64,000 nucleotides of DNA, taken from contig OX578153.1 in NCBI GenBank assembly GCA_951213105.1, forward strand, positions 51,238,020-51,302,019, written 5' to 3'. This DNA is from Amaurobius ferox (Eukaryota; Arthropoda; Arachnida; Araneae; Amaurobiidae). Both the position numbers and the translations under genes were made by a program. Below are positions 34,822 through 46,951 of this stretch, piece by piece; position 1 is the first letter of the stretch; each line of letters starts with the position of its first letter. The notes beneath the pieces are model-generated. The model was not told the origin of the DNA and ran no database searches. It saw only the letters and a program-made list of their open reading frames with translations.

Positions 34822-35830
34822 TCTGATGTGGGCAGTACATGATAATGCACTTATATAATGTAATGAATTTACTACTTTTACAGTAAAAAAAAAGTTATTC
34901 TTAAGATAGATACTTATATTCTTTCCAAGATATTGAAATTTCGTTAATTAGTTGTCATTTTTATTGTTTTAGAGTCATTTTTATCCATTTGGCGAGAATT
35001 TCGTTAATTTGCCAACATTTAAAAAAGTTGCCAAGTTTCCGACATTCCGATAAATTCGTCGTCAAAATCTCGCTAAGCGTTATGGATGGAGAAATAAGTT
35101 ATTCTTACATCGGATAAATGACTATTGGCGTTCGAATACAAAAGTATTACTTAAAATATCTTTTCTTATGAATGGAATGAGCTAGATCCACGAGAATGAT
35201 GTCATCAAATTTATCACATGATATTACATTTGAAAAGTGAACATTTTTCTCAACATCTAAAATTGTTTTTAATTAATGGGAGTTTTTGTTAAATTTATTT
35301 GAAAAATGTGCAATATCTCGAAAACGGTTCATGCTAACGTTTTAAAGTTCATGTCAATCGTTTTCTAAGGAAACATTACATAAGAAATGTCTATTTGCGC
35401 AAATTTAAAGGTTTTGGTTTTTTTAAGATTTTCTCAAATTTTCACTCGAAAATTTAGGGGTTCTGAACATTCGATTGTGTTTAAAATCAATAGGCTTCCA
35501 GTATCCACGGATTGTAATTTTTGTACCAAATTTCATTTGAATCGCTCCATTCGTTCGTGAGATATCGTCAAAATATCTTTTCTTATGACTATAAACAATA
35601 GGCTTCCAGTATCCACGGATTGTAATTTCTGTACCAAATTTCATTTGAATCGCTCCATTCGTTCGTGAGATATCGTCTCCACAGACTCACACGTACACAC
35701 ACACACACAGACATCACCTCAAAAATGTTCGATTCGTGATCAGGGATGCTGAAACATGCTCTCGAATTCGAATTTTCGACCCCGTCGCAATACTTTTCTT
35801 ATATAGTATACTATGTATATAAGGAAAGTA
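34822..35830 (+). mobile_element. Family A element, full-length copy A6
   Basis: 1009 bp, more diverged than A3 or A5. A ~100-bp piece around GGCTTCCAGTATCCACGGAT is tandemly duplicated (35491 and 35591). Confidence 0.75.
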
Positions 35831-35982
35831 ATAAACCACAGTTTCTATTTAAATTCATATTCAATACCTGCGATTTTGAAAAGTAACTAAAAAGCGCTAA
35901 AAACTCCAACCAAACTAACTCAGATATAAAACAACCCCTGGTCCTAGAAACTCAAAGCATGGACTAAATTGTAAATGGGGCT

Positions 35983-36092
35983 ATTTTAAGACTACCCACA
36001 AAATTTCATTAAATTCGGTTCAGCCGTTCTCCCGTGATGAGACGACGAGACAAACATACATACAGATTTTCAATTTTATTTATATAGATTTA
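35983..36092 (-). repeat. Family C fragment, reverse
   Basis: TTCGGTTCAGCCGTTCTCCC and CAAACATACATACAG are the reverse complement of the start of the array at 16376. Confidence 0.7.
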
Positions 36093-36499
36093 ATACTAAC
36101 GTATTTTAATATATGGACATTTTGTCTTACTGCGGATGCTACCAGTATTGATAGTTCTCAAGTTTAAGTTGGGCAAAATATAAGTTAATTGCGGTCTTCG
36201 AAGTAAACTGGCTTCCAAAAGTTATGGACGGGAGGTTAAATCAACAAAAATTGAAAAATAAAGCTTTGATTAACTCAAAATTTTACATGAAGGTAGAAAA
36301 TGTGCTTATGCATTAAAGAAGAAAACAAAATTATGTACAACGATGGAAAAATATTTACTTTTCGTAAGTTATATGATGGCGTCACATTTGGGTCATTAAC
36401 AAAATGGTGTTTAAAGGCAAACAAATCAAATAAAACTTACATTAATATGGTAGGTGACCACCCCGGACCATCACACAAACTTTACAATGATTTTCCATG
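36093..36499. other. No gene recognised
   Basis: A small frame at 36300-36509 has no motif that I can name. Confidence 0.35.
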
Positions 36500-36712
36500 C
36501 CTTCAATGATCAACCATCGCAGATGCGAGCAATGGCCATTCCTCCAATAGGGCATTTCCAACTCTCTGAGACTGGCTGAAGGAGATAAATGTGCAGAGAC
36601 AGCACGCTCCAGGGCATCCCAGGTTGCCATGGGTTCCTATGATAGTGAACCTTCTAAATATAGTATTCTGTGTTCCCCCGATCTTAATCCTATTGAAAAC
36701 CCCTGGGATCAG
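36500..36712 (+). pseudogene. Tc1-like transposase C-terminal fragment
   Basis: Plus-strand reading contains CSPDLNPIENPWD (36671-36709), the catalytic-Glu motif of Tc1/mariner DD34E transposases (usual form SPDLNPIENLWD). Nothing before about 36500 can be aligned, and the fragment is cut at its 3' side by the end of family E sequence. Confidence 0.65.
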
Positions 36713-37399
36713 GAGGGTGCCACGACCACTGTCTGTGACGTCAGATGGAGTGAACTTGCAGAACGCGCCACAAGGAGGCGCGACAACCGCCACCTGAGAA
36801 TGACGGCGAAATATTTTATTATTTCTATTTCAATCTGATACAACGTGGTCCTTGTTGATCTTTTGTTGTTTCTTACGTATCTTTTTACGTAAACTTTGGC
36901 TAACTTTGGCTTAAACTTTCTTGAAACATTAGTTTAGTTCATGAAGATCCATTATGTAGGATTTTTAAATCTTTAAAAACGAAAGTACAGTATACCATTT
37001 ATTCATTTCATTTTGCAGCAAGTTATTTGTATCTTTATATATTTTCTAATGATGTTCATGTAATTTTTGAAAAATCTAACGGGATTTAATCTCGCGCATT
37101 TTATATTAATTAAATTTAATTACATTACATTTTATTAATTAAATTTTATTACATTGAAAACATGGGGGGGGGGTGTTACTATTTAAGAAAATAAACAGGC
37201 TCTTACTCGTATATTTTTCATCATGAATCAATATACTATAATACATTTAATTTATTATTCTGAAAGTATATCATAGTGTGTATATTAAACGATTAGTTTC
37301 TATATTTTTAAATGTTTACATTGAATTTCGATTTGACATAAATTCTCTTTTTGATCTGAAAAACACTAATGAAATCAAGTGTTTAGCAATAATATAAGT
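36713..37399 (+). mobile_element. Family E element, left end only
   Basis: GGTGCCACGACC then TCTGTGACGTCAGATGGAGT, the long AT-rich arm, a G10 run at 37164-37173, and AAGTGTTTAGCAATAATATA before homology to 43385-44090 stops. Abuts the Tc1 fragment. Confidence 0.75.
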
Positions 37400-38986
37400 A
37401 ATAATAATTCAACATAATTAATAATAATTCAACACCATGCGCTGTACATTGCAGGCAAGAACTACACAATAGCCGCTTCTGTATGTTTAAGTTTTGATAT
37501 AAGATAACGTTCTGACATAAATTTCTATATACTTCTGAATTGCAAAATTTTTCGATATCATGTATTTGGATACCTGTAATATATATTAATAATGTGTTGA
37601 ACTTTCGTGAAATATCTACAGACATCAAAAGTTAATTTGTTTATTTAGATTATGTATTTCATTGCATTAAAATCATAGACACGTTTACATTAATCGAAAC
37701 ATTACTGTCCTTCAGGGAGAAGGAAAATTAACGTCTGTATACTGAAATTTCTAAAATATCCTAATAGCTGGTATGAACAATTGAGAACATAGCCATATTG
37801 CAAATTACACTTTTCGTATGAGCTGTATTTTATATGTTTTAAATTCATACAGTGGATATGATTATCTAGCAGTTGAAAACAATCACTCTGGTTATTTACT
37901 TTTGTGATATTTTTATCTGGTAATGATATACATTTAATCTCTTTTAGCTACATTGTAAAAGCACACTTTACGTTCTAATGAATTTTTTGTTAGCAATCTT
38001 GGAAAAATTCACTTGAAAATGCAACAACTAAGTGAATTTTTTAATGTTACTTATAAAATGATACAAATACACAGAGAACCATGGAGCGATGGATGTCACA
38101 GTCAAACTGTATTCGCGAAATGGCCCTCAAGCTTCTTGGTCCCCAATGGAATGTTTATGTTTTCTCACTATCAGGGGAATTAGTCACAATTATAAGATAG
38201 ACCTTCAATTTTAATCCATATAATCTATTTTTCCTATATCCATTACACACGGCTTCAAATAAATTTTATTGTATTTCTCAAATCCCATGTAATTATAAGA
38301 TATTATAATAATCATTTAACATTAAATTGAAATATATTATACTCGTGAATCAACGATTATTGGAAATTAACAAGCATTTTAAAGCAATTTGCAGCTTAGA
38401 GGAATTTTGCACTTGGCATTCAGCATACATTCAGTTTTCAAAAACTCGTTTTCGACCATGTTCGCATTGTGCTTCTACAGATTACTCAAATTATTAATTC
38501 AAGAAATTTTTTCTTTTGATTTTCGTAATTTTTGATTCAAAGGAAATAATAATTTTTTTTAATATTAAGATTTGAAGAATAAAGTGTTATTTAAAAATAT
38601 ATATATATAATACATTATATCACTAAACATTGATGTAAACTTAAAAGAGATATCAAGAATTTGAGGAAATGTATTATACAATAAAAGCATCAAGTATTTA
38701 TCAAGTTCTGTCTGCCATTTAGACCTTTTACAGTGAGAGTTATTGCTTATCTGATAAGTAAAATTTACGTTACACAAAAGGAGGCCCTCCAGCTACAGCG
38801 AATAATTTTACTCACTTACTACCCAATCATGTTTGTTAACTAAGGCTTAATTGGATAGTACGTTATAAAACTTCACTAGCTTCTTTATTAATTTTAAATA
38901 TGTATCTAATTTTGCAGTTAGAACTGTTTGTAAAAGATGTTGCAACAACAAGGGAATATTCATTTAATATATTCTATATTTTTTAG
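37400..38986. other. No gene recognised
   Basis: About 1.6 kb of AT-rich DNA without a family member that I can place. Frames are short and Ile/Lys/Asn rich. Confidence 0.35.
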
Positions 38987-39436
38987 GCATCTGAAATATT
39001 TTTCATATTCAGCAACTTTCTAAGTTCTAATTTTTCTTTATCTCCATTCGGGTATTTAAAGGCTTTACCAATGGTTGATTTGTTGCTCTCCATTGCTAGA
39101 ATAGAAGTTTCTATTCAGAACAATAGATCTTCGACACTGATTATTACCAGCAAGAAGAAACAGAGGAAGCCAATGGAAACCAAGGCACTGGAGTATTTCA
39201 TACGCCGGTATGGAAAAGCGAAAAGCATACAATACATCAAGAACGGTTCTGATGCACCATTGACTGTAATGGTGAAGTACGCCAATGCTACCAATGGCTT
39301 CCTTGCTATGGCCGCTTTAGATAAAACGTATTTGGGTCGCATGGGTTGTTTCTCCGCCAAACTGAAAGTTACTGGCAAGAATAAAATAATAATACTTCAT
39401 ATTGAGAGTCATATTCGCGCTTTTTTGAAATTATGA
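38987..39436 (+). CDS. Unassigned coding-like exon
   Basis: After TATTTTTTAG the frame is open for about 150 codons to a TGA at 39434-39436, with Met at 39071 as an alternative start. The middle is noticeably GC-richer than the surroundings and reads like a real protein: KKKQRKPMETKALEYFIRRY, GKAKSIQYIKNG, then LTVMVKYANATNGFLAMAAL and DKTYLGRMG. The strand-helix-strand pattern with a conserved Gly turn resembles half of an RRM fold, but no RNP motif is present, so I do not name it. It could be a terminal exon or a processed copy. A family A element begins 48 bp downstream. Confidence 0.45.
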   Translation, partial: ASEIFFIFSNFLSSNFSLSPFGYLKALPMVDLLLSIARIEVSIQNNRSSTLIITSKKKQRKPMETKALEYFIRRYGKAKSIQYIKNGSDAPLTVMVKYANATNGFLAMAALDKTYLGRMGCFSAKLKVTGKNKIIILHIESHIRAFLKL

Positions 39437-39484
39437 ACTTTTAAGTAACTTGATGGAACTGTACTCTTTTACAGAATAAAAAAA

Positions 39485-40404
39485 TCTGATGTGAGCAACA
39501 CATGACTTTCCTTATATAATGCAATGAATTTACTACTTTTACAGTTAAAAAATATGTTATTATTATAGTAGATACTTATATTCTTTCCAAGATATTGAAT
39601 TTTCTTCAATTAGTCGTCATTTTCATTGATTTAGCGCCATTTTTATCCATTTGGCGAGGTTTTTGTTAGTTTGGCAAAATTTAAAAAAGTCGCCAAGTTG
39701 GCGACATTTCGCCAAATTCGGCGCCAAAATCTCGCCAAGCGTTATGGACGGAGAAATAAGTTATTCCTGCAACAGATAAATGACTATTGGCGTTCAAATA
39801 CAAAAGTATTACTCAAAGTATCTTTTTTCCTGAATGGAACGAGCTAGTTCCATGAGAATGATGTCACCCAATTTATCGCATGGTATTACATATGAAAAGT
39901 GAACATGTTTCTCAATAGGAAATATTTTTTTTTATTTTATATGACTTTTTGATGTTTTTTTTTTAAAAATGGGCAATATCTCGAGAACAGTTCATGTTAG
40001 CGTTCTAAAATTTATGTCAATCGTTTTTGAATGAAAAATTACATAAGAAATGTCTATTTGCGTAACTTTATTAGCGTTTTTGATTTTTTGACGATTTTTT
40101 CAAAATTTCACTCGGAAATTTAGGAGGGTTCTGAACATTCGATTGCGTATAAAAACCAGTGTTTACAGATCTAGTGATTACAGATTGTGATTTTTGTACC
40201 AAATTTAGTTCGAATCGGTCCATTCGTTCGTCAGTTATCGTCTCCACAGGCTCACTGACACACACACACATACAGACATCACTTCAAAAATGTTTGATTC
40301 GTGATCAGGGATGCTTGAAACGTGCTCTCCCGTCGAAAACTCGAATTCGAATTTTCGACCCCGTCACAATACTTTCCTTATACGTTATGTATATAAGGAA
40401 AGTA
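39485..40404 (+). mobile_element. Family A element, full-length copy A7
   Basis: 920 bp, TCTGATGTGAGCAACACATG to AAGGAAAGTA with all landmarks. Confidence 0.8.
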
Positions 40405-40889
40405 ACAAGCCTGTAGTGTAAATGAACGACCAACATAATATGTAATACTGTGAGAAATATTCGCATTTTTTAATAATATAATCTGACAAGCCATTTGACA
40501 GAATTGTGCTCTTTTACGTTCAAAATTAAGTATGAATTGTAAATTGTTGACTATTTGTAAATATCATATGTAAATTCCTCACCAATTTCGTTTTCTTACA
40601 AATCTATTATTTTATTTGAAATAAATATATATATTTAGAATATTAGTCTCTGGTTCTTTGAAGTGCGAAAAAAACATGTCGTTCCTTGCTGCGAATTTAG
40701 ATGGATGTATTTTAGATGGATGTATTTTAGATGGATGTATTAGAATATCCGATCAATGATATATATTGTTTTCATTACATTAATTTTTTTTATAAAGCAT
40801 ACCATATTCTTTACATTTCTTTAGATTTTGACTTCAAATTTAAAAGTAAGTATTTCACAATGAATGAATGAATGTTCAATTATATTGAA
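40405..40889. repeat. Possible duplicated 3' flank and 17-bp tandem repeat
   Basis: 40440-40530 (GAAATATTCGCATTTTTTAA ... GAATTGTGCTCTTTTACG) resembles 39395-39470 (AGTCATATTCGCGCTTTTTT ... GAACTGTACTCTTTTACA). The flank of the coding-like exon thus appears on both sides of A7. TTTAGATGGATGTATT is repeated three times at 40697-40742. Confidence 0.5.
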
Positions 40890-41913
40890 CTTTCATCGAT
40901 TAGAGGTTCTTTTATTGATGTCAGTGGCATCAATTTGGCGAATTTCTATCAATTGTGTGACAATTTCGTCAATTTGGCAACATTTAAAAAATTAGCAAGA
41001 TGAAGATATTGGGACAAATTCGTCACTAAAATTTTGCCAAACGTTACGGACGAAAAAATATGTTATTCTTATAGTGAATTCTTATATTCTTTCCAAAGTA
41101 TTGCATTCTCGTCAATTATTCGTGATTTTGATTGATTTAGCGGCATTTCTATCAATTTGGCGATATTTTTGTTAATTTGGTAACATTTAAAACATTCGCC
41201 AAATTGGCGGCATTCCGCAAAATTTCGTCGCCCAAATCTCACCAAGCGTTATTGATGAAGAAATAAGGTATGTTTATAGCAGATAAATGACTATTGGCGT
41301 CCAAATATAAAATTATCACCCAAAATGTCTTTTCTCCTAAATGGATCGAGCTAGATCCATGAGAATAATGTCACCAAATGTACCGCATGATATTGCGTAG
41401 GAAAAGTGAACATATTTCACAATAGTTCATATTTTTTTATTTTGTGTGATGTTCTAATAAATTTATATAAAAAATGTGCAATATCTCTTCGGTTCATGCT
41501 AGAGTTCTAAAGTTTATGTCAATCGTTTTCTAATAAAAAATTAGATAAGAAATGACTATTTGTGTAACTTTAACAAAGGTTTTGATTTTTTGACAATTTT
41601 TTCAAAATTTCACTCGAAACTTTAGGACAGTTCGGAATATCCGATTGCATTTAAAAACAATAGGCTTCCAGTATTCAGGGATTGTAATTCATGTACCAAA
41701 TTTCGTTTGAGTCTCTCCATTTGTTTGTGAGATATCGTCTCCACTTAAGTACACACACACACACACACACTTACACAGACAAGACCTCAAAAATGTTTGA
41801 TTCATGTTCAGAGTTACCTGAAATGTGCTATCCGTTGAAAACTCCTATACCAATTTTCGACTCCGACATATAATACATTCCTTAGACATTATACTATGTA
41901 TATAAGGATAGTA
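40890..41913 (+). mobile_element. Family A element, degenerate copy A8
   Basis: Core TTTGGCGA block present twice (40940-41050 and 41150-41250), implying an internal duplication of the 5' half. Ends ACTATGTATATAAGGATAGT. Confidence 0.65.
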
Positions 41914-43384
41914 AAAAGGAAAAACGCAATGAAGGAATCGAAGCTAACACACCAGTAAGCCGAACAATCCTCTGATAATAGAATTCTTAAAATTTGTCCA
42001 TTTTAAATCGTACTTTAAATAATGGCATAAATTTCAAACCGTACATAGTACGAGCATGAGGCAAAATTATTTTGATAGAGGTCTACCAAATATTTAATAT
42101 GCAACATAACTGATCTGTGTTGGTAATTAAGGAAGATATGAGATTCATATGAAATCATTTTGGGAGAAATCAAAAGCGCTAAATATTAGAACTAAGATAT
42201 TGAGGACCAAGAAACTACCAGTCCTTTTAAAAATTGAAATATATCCATGAATGTATGTGAAAGCCCCAGGCCGTCCGGCTCGTCCAGAGGACTTGGAGCA
42301 ACAAAATGGACGACCGGCCATGAATGTATGTGAAAAACTCCATTAAAAATAACAAATAATGCCTTTAGAATTTAAAGTTAAAATTCCTATAAAGTACATT
42401 GGAATATACATATTAATTATGAATGAATTGACTTCAATCTTACAGAATGCATAGACTGGAAAATTATCCGTTCTTTATAACATGCACAATAAACCACAGA
42501 AGAAAAGCAACTGGAAATAAACTCCTCTTATAAATGTGTTTAAATGATCAGTAACCAATCACTTACAAGTACTTTAGAATTACACTGAATTATGACATTT
42601 CCCCAAAAGTCCAGAATTAAGATTACATTCTAAAATTCAAAACATTTTGTAACGTAATCTATTGGGTTGTACATAAAGAATTTGAAATATCATCAACATT
42701 TCAAGATAAGTAACACTAAACTTGTATTTTTTCGCTCATTACCCTTTCTAGAGTCCCTATAAAGGAAGACAACGGGGATAATTTTCTCACAAAATTAGTT
42801 ATCAGATTAAACAGTGTCCTCATCTTCATTTCAAAATTAGAAATTTTAAAGATTTTTTTTGTTCTTTTTGCAATTCTTGTTTGGAGTTTACAGTATATAT
42901 ATATATATTTTATAAAATATTAATCTTAAACACTAAATGGCAGAAAAAAAAGATTTTAAACACAAAATGCTTTTAAAATATAAAAGTAGCTCCAAAGCCA
43001 ACAATAAATGCACCAAGAGACACAAAAGGCTAAAAAATACAGATGCCGACGCAATCAGAAACCAGCTGATGATACGTTTAAAGTTTGATTATTTGAAATG
43101 TAAGAATCGTTGAAAAATAAAAATATTGCTATTTAGATTTTATATTCTCTACCTACATCTTTAACAGATCATTTTCTTCTAAACTTTCCCCGACTTTCAA
43201 TTAATTACCTTATTGATAATATAATTGCCTACAAGATGCAGAATCACTAAACTAATTTTCTGCCTGAGTCTTACAAGATTTTCAAAATATATCACAGTTA
43301 AATACTGAAATTGGTGAATATGTTACATTCATTCTTTTGTAACAAATTCACACATGAGTCAGCATGTTAATAGCACTAATGAGG
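41914..43384. other. No gene recognised apart from a small SINE insert
   Basis: AT-rich DNA without recognisable coding; the 55-bp insert at 42263-42317 is listed separately. Confidence 0.4.
42263..42317 (-). mobile_element. 55-bp severely 5'-truncated SINE with 18-bp target duplication
   Basis: Flanked by exact CCATGAATGTATGTGAAA at 42245-42262 and 42318-42335. On the minus strand it ends CCGGACGGCCTGGGGC, close to the 3' end CGGACGGTCTGGGTCTC of the 5S/tRNA SINE family. The upstream part (TTGTTGCTCCAAGTCCTCTG) differs from that family. Confidence 0.85.
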
Positions 43385-45370
43385 GGGGTGCCACTAATCT
43401 GCCACGAATACTATCTGTGACGTCAGATGGAGTGAACTTGCAGAACGCGCCACAAGGTGGCGCGGCAACAGCCGCCTAAGAGTGCCGGCGAAATATTTTA
43501 TTATTTCTATTTCAATCTGATACAACGTGGTCCTTGTTGATCTTTTGTTGTTTCTTACCTATCTTTTTACGTAAACTTTGGCTAACTTTGGCTTAAACTT
43601 TCTTGAAACATTAGTTTAGTTCATGAAGTTCCATTATGTAGGATTTTTAAATCTTAAAAAACGAAAGTACAGTATACTATTTATTCATTTCATTTTACAG
43701 CAAGTTATTTGTATCTTTATATATTTTCCAATGATGTTCTTGTAATTTTTGAAAAATCTAACAGGATTTAATCTCGCGCATTTTATATTAATTAAATTTT
43801 GTTACATTGCATTTTATTAATTAAATTTTATTACATTCAAAAAATGGGGGGGGGGGTACGAGTTAAGAAAATAAACAGGTGCTTGCTTGTATATTTTTTA
43901 TCACGAATCAATATACTATAATACATTTAATTTATTATTCTGAAAGTATATCATAGTGTGTGTATTAAACGATTAGTTTCTGTATTTTTTATGTTTACAT
44001 TGAATTTCGATTTGATATAAATTCTCTTTTTGATCTAAAGAACACTGATAAAATCAAGTGTTTAGCAATAATATAAGTTCTTCACTATAAAAGCATCACT
44101 TAAATCGTTTATTTTTTAGGCATAAGTACATCCCTCCCCACCCCCTAAAAAGACATAAAATTCTTAGTGTTAGCGTTTTAATTATTGTTTTGATTTTCAA
44201 TTATTAGAGATAACATAATCGAAAATATCTTTATTTATATGCATTTAGAAAGAAATTACGCTATGCTTATTTGTGTATAATGGAAATTTTAGAATGATTG
44301 CTTGTTCAGAAAACTTTCCGAACATATTTCTGTAAATTCGTGTATTTAAAACAAAATTCATTAAAAATAACATCGCCTCCTGTAATAACATTGACTGGTT
44401 TCAAAAAGCGAAACGAAACTTTCAGATGATTTATATTTTTCAGAAAGGGAAATACAGTTGTATTATGTGTGTACCCTTCCAAAAAACCCCTGCACTGCAT
44501 ATTTAAGTTGTGTTCAAGTAAAATTAATGTTATTTGAGTATTTATTTCATATTCGAGTATTTATTTCATTTTATATCTATAAGGTTGCGCCACTTCAGCT
44601 TTAGCCAATGAGAGCACGTAAAGACGTAACGTCACTTGGAGTTAAATGTCAGGAACGGCCCGGTAGACTCCAATGTTAAAGGATGATAACAAAATTAATT
44701 TAATCATTTTTTTTAATTTAAAATATGAAATAAATACTCAAATAACATTAATTTTACTTGAACACAACTTAAATATGCAGTGCAGGTTTTTTTGGAAAGG
44801 TACATACATAATAAAACTGTATTTCCCTTTCTGAAAAATATAAATCATCTGAATGTTTCGTTTCGCTTTTTGAAACCAGTCAATGTTATTACAAGAGGCA
44901 TTGTTATTTTTAAGGAATTTTGTTTTAAATACACGAATTTACAGAAATGTGTTCGGAAAGTTTTCTAAACAAGGAGTCATTCTAAAATTTTCATTATACT
45001 ACACAAATAAACATCGCGTAATTTCTTTCTAAATGTATATAAATAAAGTTATTTTCGATTATGTTATCACTAATAATTGAAAATCAAAACAATAATTAAG
45101 ACGTTATCACTAAGAATTTTATGTCTTTTTAGGCGGGGGGGGGGGGGGGGTGTACTTATGCCTAACTAGCAAACGATTTAAGTGATGCTTTTATAGTGAA
45201 TAACTTATATTATTGCTAAGCACTTGATTTTATTAGTTTTTTTTTAGATCAAAAAGATAATGTATATCAAATCGAAATTCAATCTAAACATATAAAAATT
45301 AAGAAACTAATCGTTTAACACACACACTATAATATACTTTCAGAATAATAAATTAAATGTATTATAGTAT

Positions 45371-46951
45371 TGTTGTGACACGTCACAACACTTTATTTTA
45401 TTATTCCAAATTAACATTTTTTTTATAAATCATTAAATATTTTATTTTACTTAATTTATTATTCCAAATTATTCTATTCAAAATTGCTTTTATTTTATAT
45501 ATTCATTAATAGACCAATTGACTCTTTTATTAAATTAAATTATAACGTGCTGCTATCAGTTCATGTTTTTATTCGTACGGTGTATGCCCTTTTTAAAAAT
45601 GACTGGTTACTCGCACACTGTTTCAATTGGTGAGATCTCGTTTCAGGCGAGATACGGAAACTTGTTTTCTTCTGTCTCACTTTTGACCTCCCTGGTTGAG
45701 CAGGAGTTTGTTTTATCTGGTATGGCAACATAAGGTTAGGCGGGAATTTGACTCTGATGTGAAAAGTGCTGACTCGTCTCTTCTCTCGAAAAATTGTTGG
45801 ACTGTGAAGGTGATATAGGTGGGGTCTCCCCTTTGGGGGGGTGTTTTGCCATTTTAAATTGTGATTTTTAAGTTTTAAGTGATGTAAATGAAATTATATA
45901 TATATATTTTTTGTTTCTGTTTGTGAATCAACTTTTGGATTTATTTTCTGTGGAATGTATATTTTACAAAGTGCGAATACAGTAACTTGCCATTCTCAAG
46001 TGAATTTTTACAATTGATACCTATTCATCGATCAATTTTTGATTAAAATTATTTGAGCCAAGTTAAAGAAATTTTATTTATTTCTCAGTTGACAGCAGCA
46101 TTGCCTCTATGGATATAATCTGTGGATTTGACTTTTGTCAATTTAATATGCATTTATGATTTTAGGAGCCTTTATTGGAATTGTTATGTCGGACATTAAT
46201 TCGACATAATTATTATGACCATCCTTCACCTGCTTTTAGTGAATTATTCAAAAAGATTAGTCCTCAGCATATGGAAACGAGTTAAGTCATCATGAGGATT
46301 GAAAATATTAGCCATTCTTATTTATGTGTGGAAAAAGAATATTATACAGCAAAGTGCATATTGGTATTTCCGTGTACAGTTTCATTATACATTGGAACCA
46401 CGTCCTGCCATTATTTCCACTTGCTTTTCATACTATGTGTTCGAAACTTGACTTTAGCGAAAAAAAGGACTCTAGATGTGGTCATTACCATGATGGAACC
46501 TGTGACTTTGCACATCCGCTTGGTGAAGCATATTCAGCATTGATAACGAGACATTTCACTCTATTCATAAATTTAATAATTAAAGAACCTTAGAAATTAC
46601 ATTAAATTTTAATGACTGATAATGAATGATTAATTGGTTGTGACTAATAGTTACAAGATGAATAATTCTGTTCTTTGCATCATTTGATAAAGAAAATTTA
46701 GAGTAAATGAATTCAAGGTGCAGGTAAGTAATTTTAGGCGCTCACATACAAAATGGTTTAATATTTAAAAACACAACGCATTGCTTTTTATTCAAAATTT
46801 TATTCCCACTATACGATCCCCTTCCATTAAGTATTTAATTAATTAATTTCCCTTTTATTGTATGTGAGTGTCCGACCCAATCAGGTGTTGAGATATGATC
46901 ATTCAATTGATTTTATTTTTATTAAGTCCTTTGAATGGTTGTATCACAACA
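45371..46951. mobile_element. 1581-bp insertion with LTR-type ends (candidate solo LTR)
   Basis: Begins TGTTGTGACACGTCACAACA and ends TATCACAACA, so it has TG..CA termini and an 8-bp terminal inversion (TGTTGTGA/TCACAACA). Exact 5-bp AGTAT duplications flank it (45366-45370, 46952-46956). Paralogous family E sequence at 43907-43935 and 47380-47405 shows the uninterrupted site. This is what a solo LTR of a BEL/Pao or gypsy-type element looks like, though 1.6 kb is long; a DNA transposon with 5-bp duplication is the alternative. Includes a short open frame (see 46324). Confidence 0.7.
46324..46593 (+). other. Short frame with CCCH-like zinc motif inside the insertion
   Basis: The frame holds CSKLDFSEKKDSRCGHYH followed by DGTCDFAHPLG. 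Spacing C-x12-C-x7-C-x3-H is close to, but not the same as, the common C-x8-C-x5-C-x3-H finger. It may be a captured host fragment or chance; an overlapping frame at 46292 is equally open. Confidence 0.2.

Noticed and set aside
36503..36838. Overlapping frames on both strands
   Set aside because: Only the SPDLNPIENPWD part is meaningful; the rest reads across the Tc1/E junction.
44306..44968. Paired small proteins of similar sequence (44306-44500 minus, 44780-44968 plus)
   Set aside because: They are the two inverted arms of family E read outward; similarity comes from the repeat, not from gene duplication.
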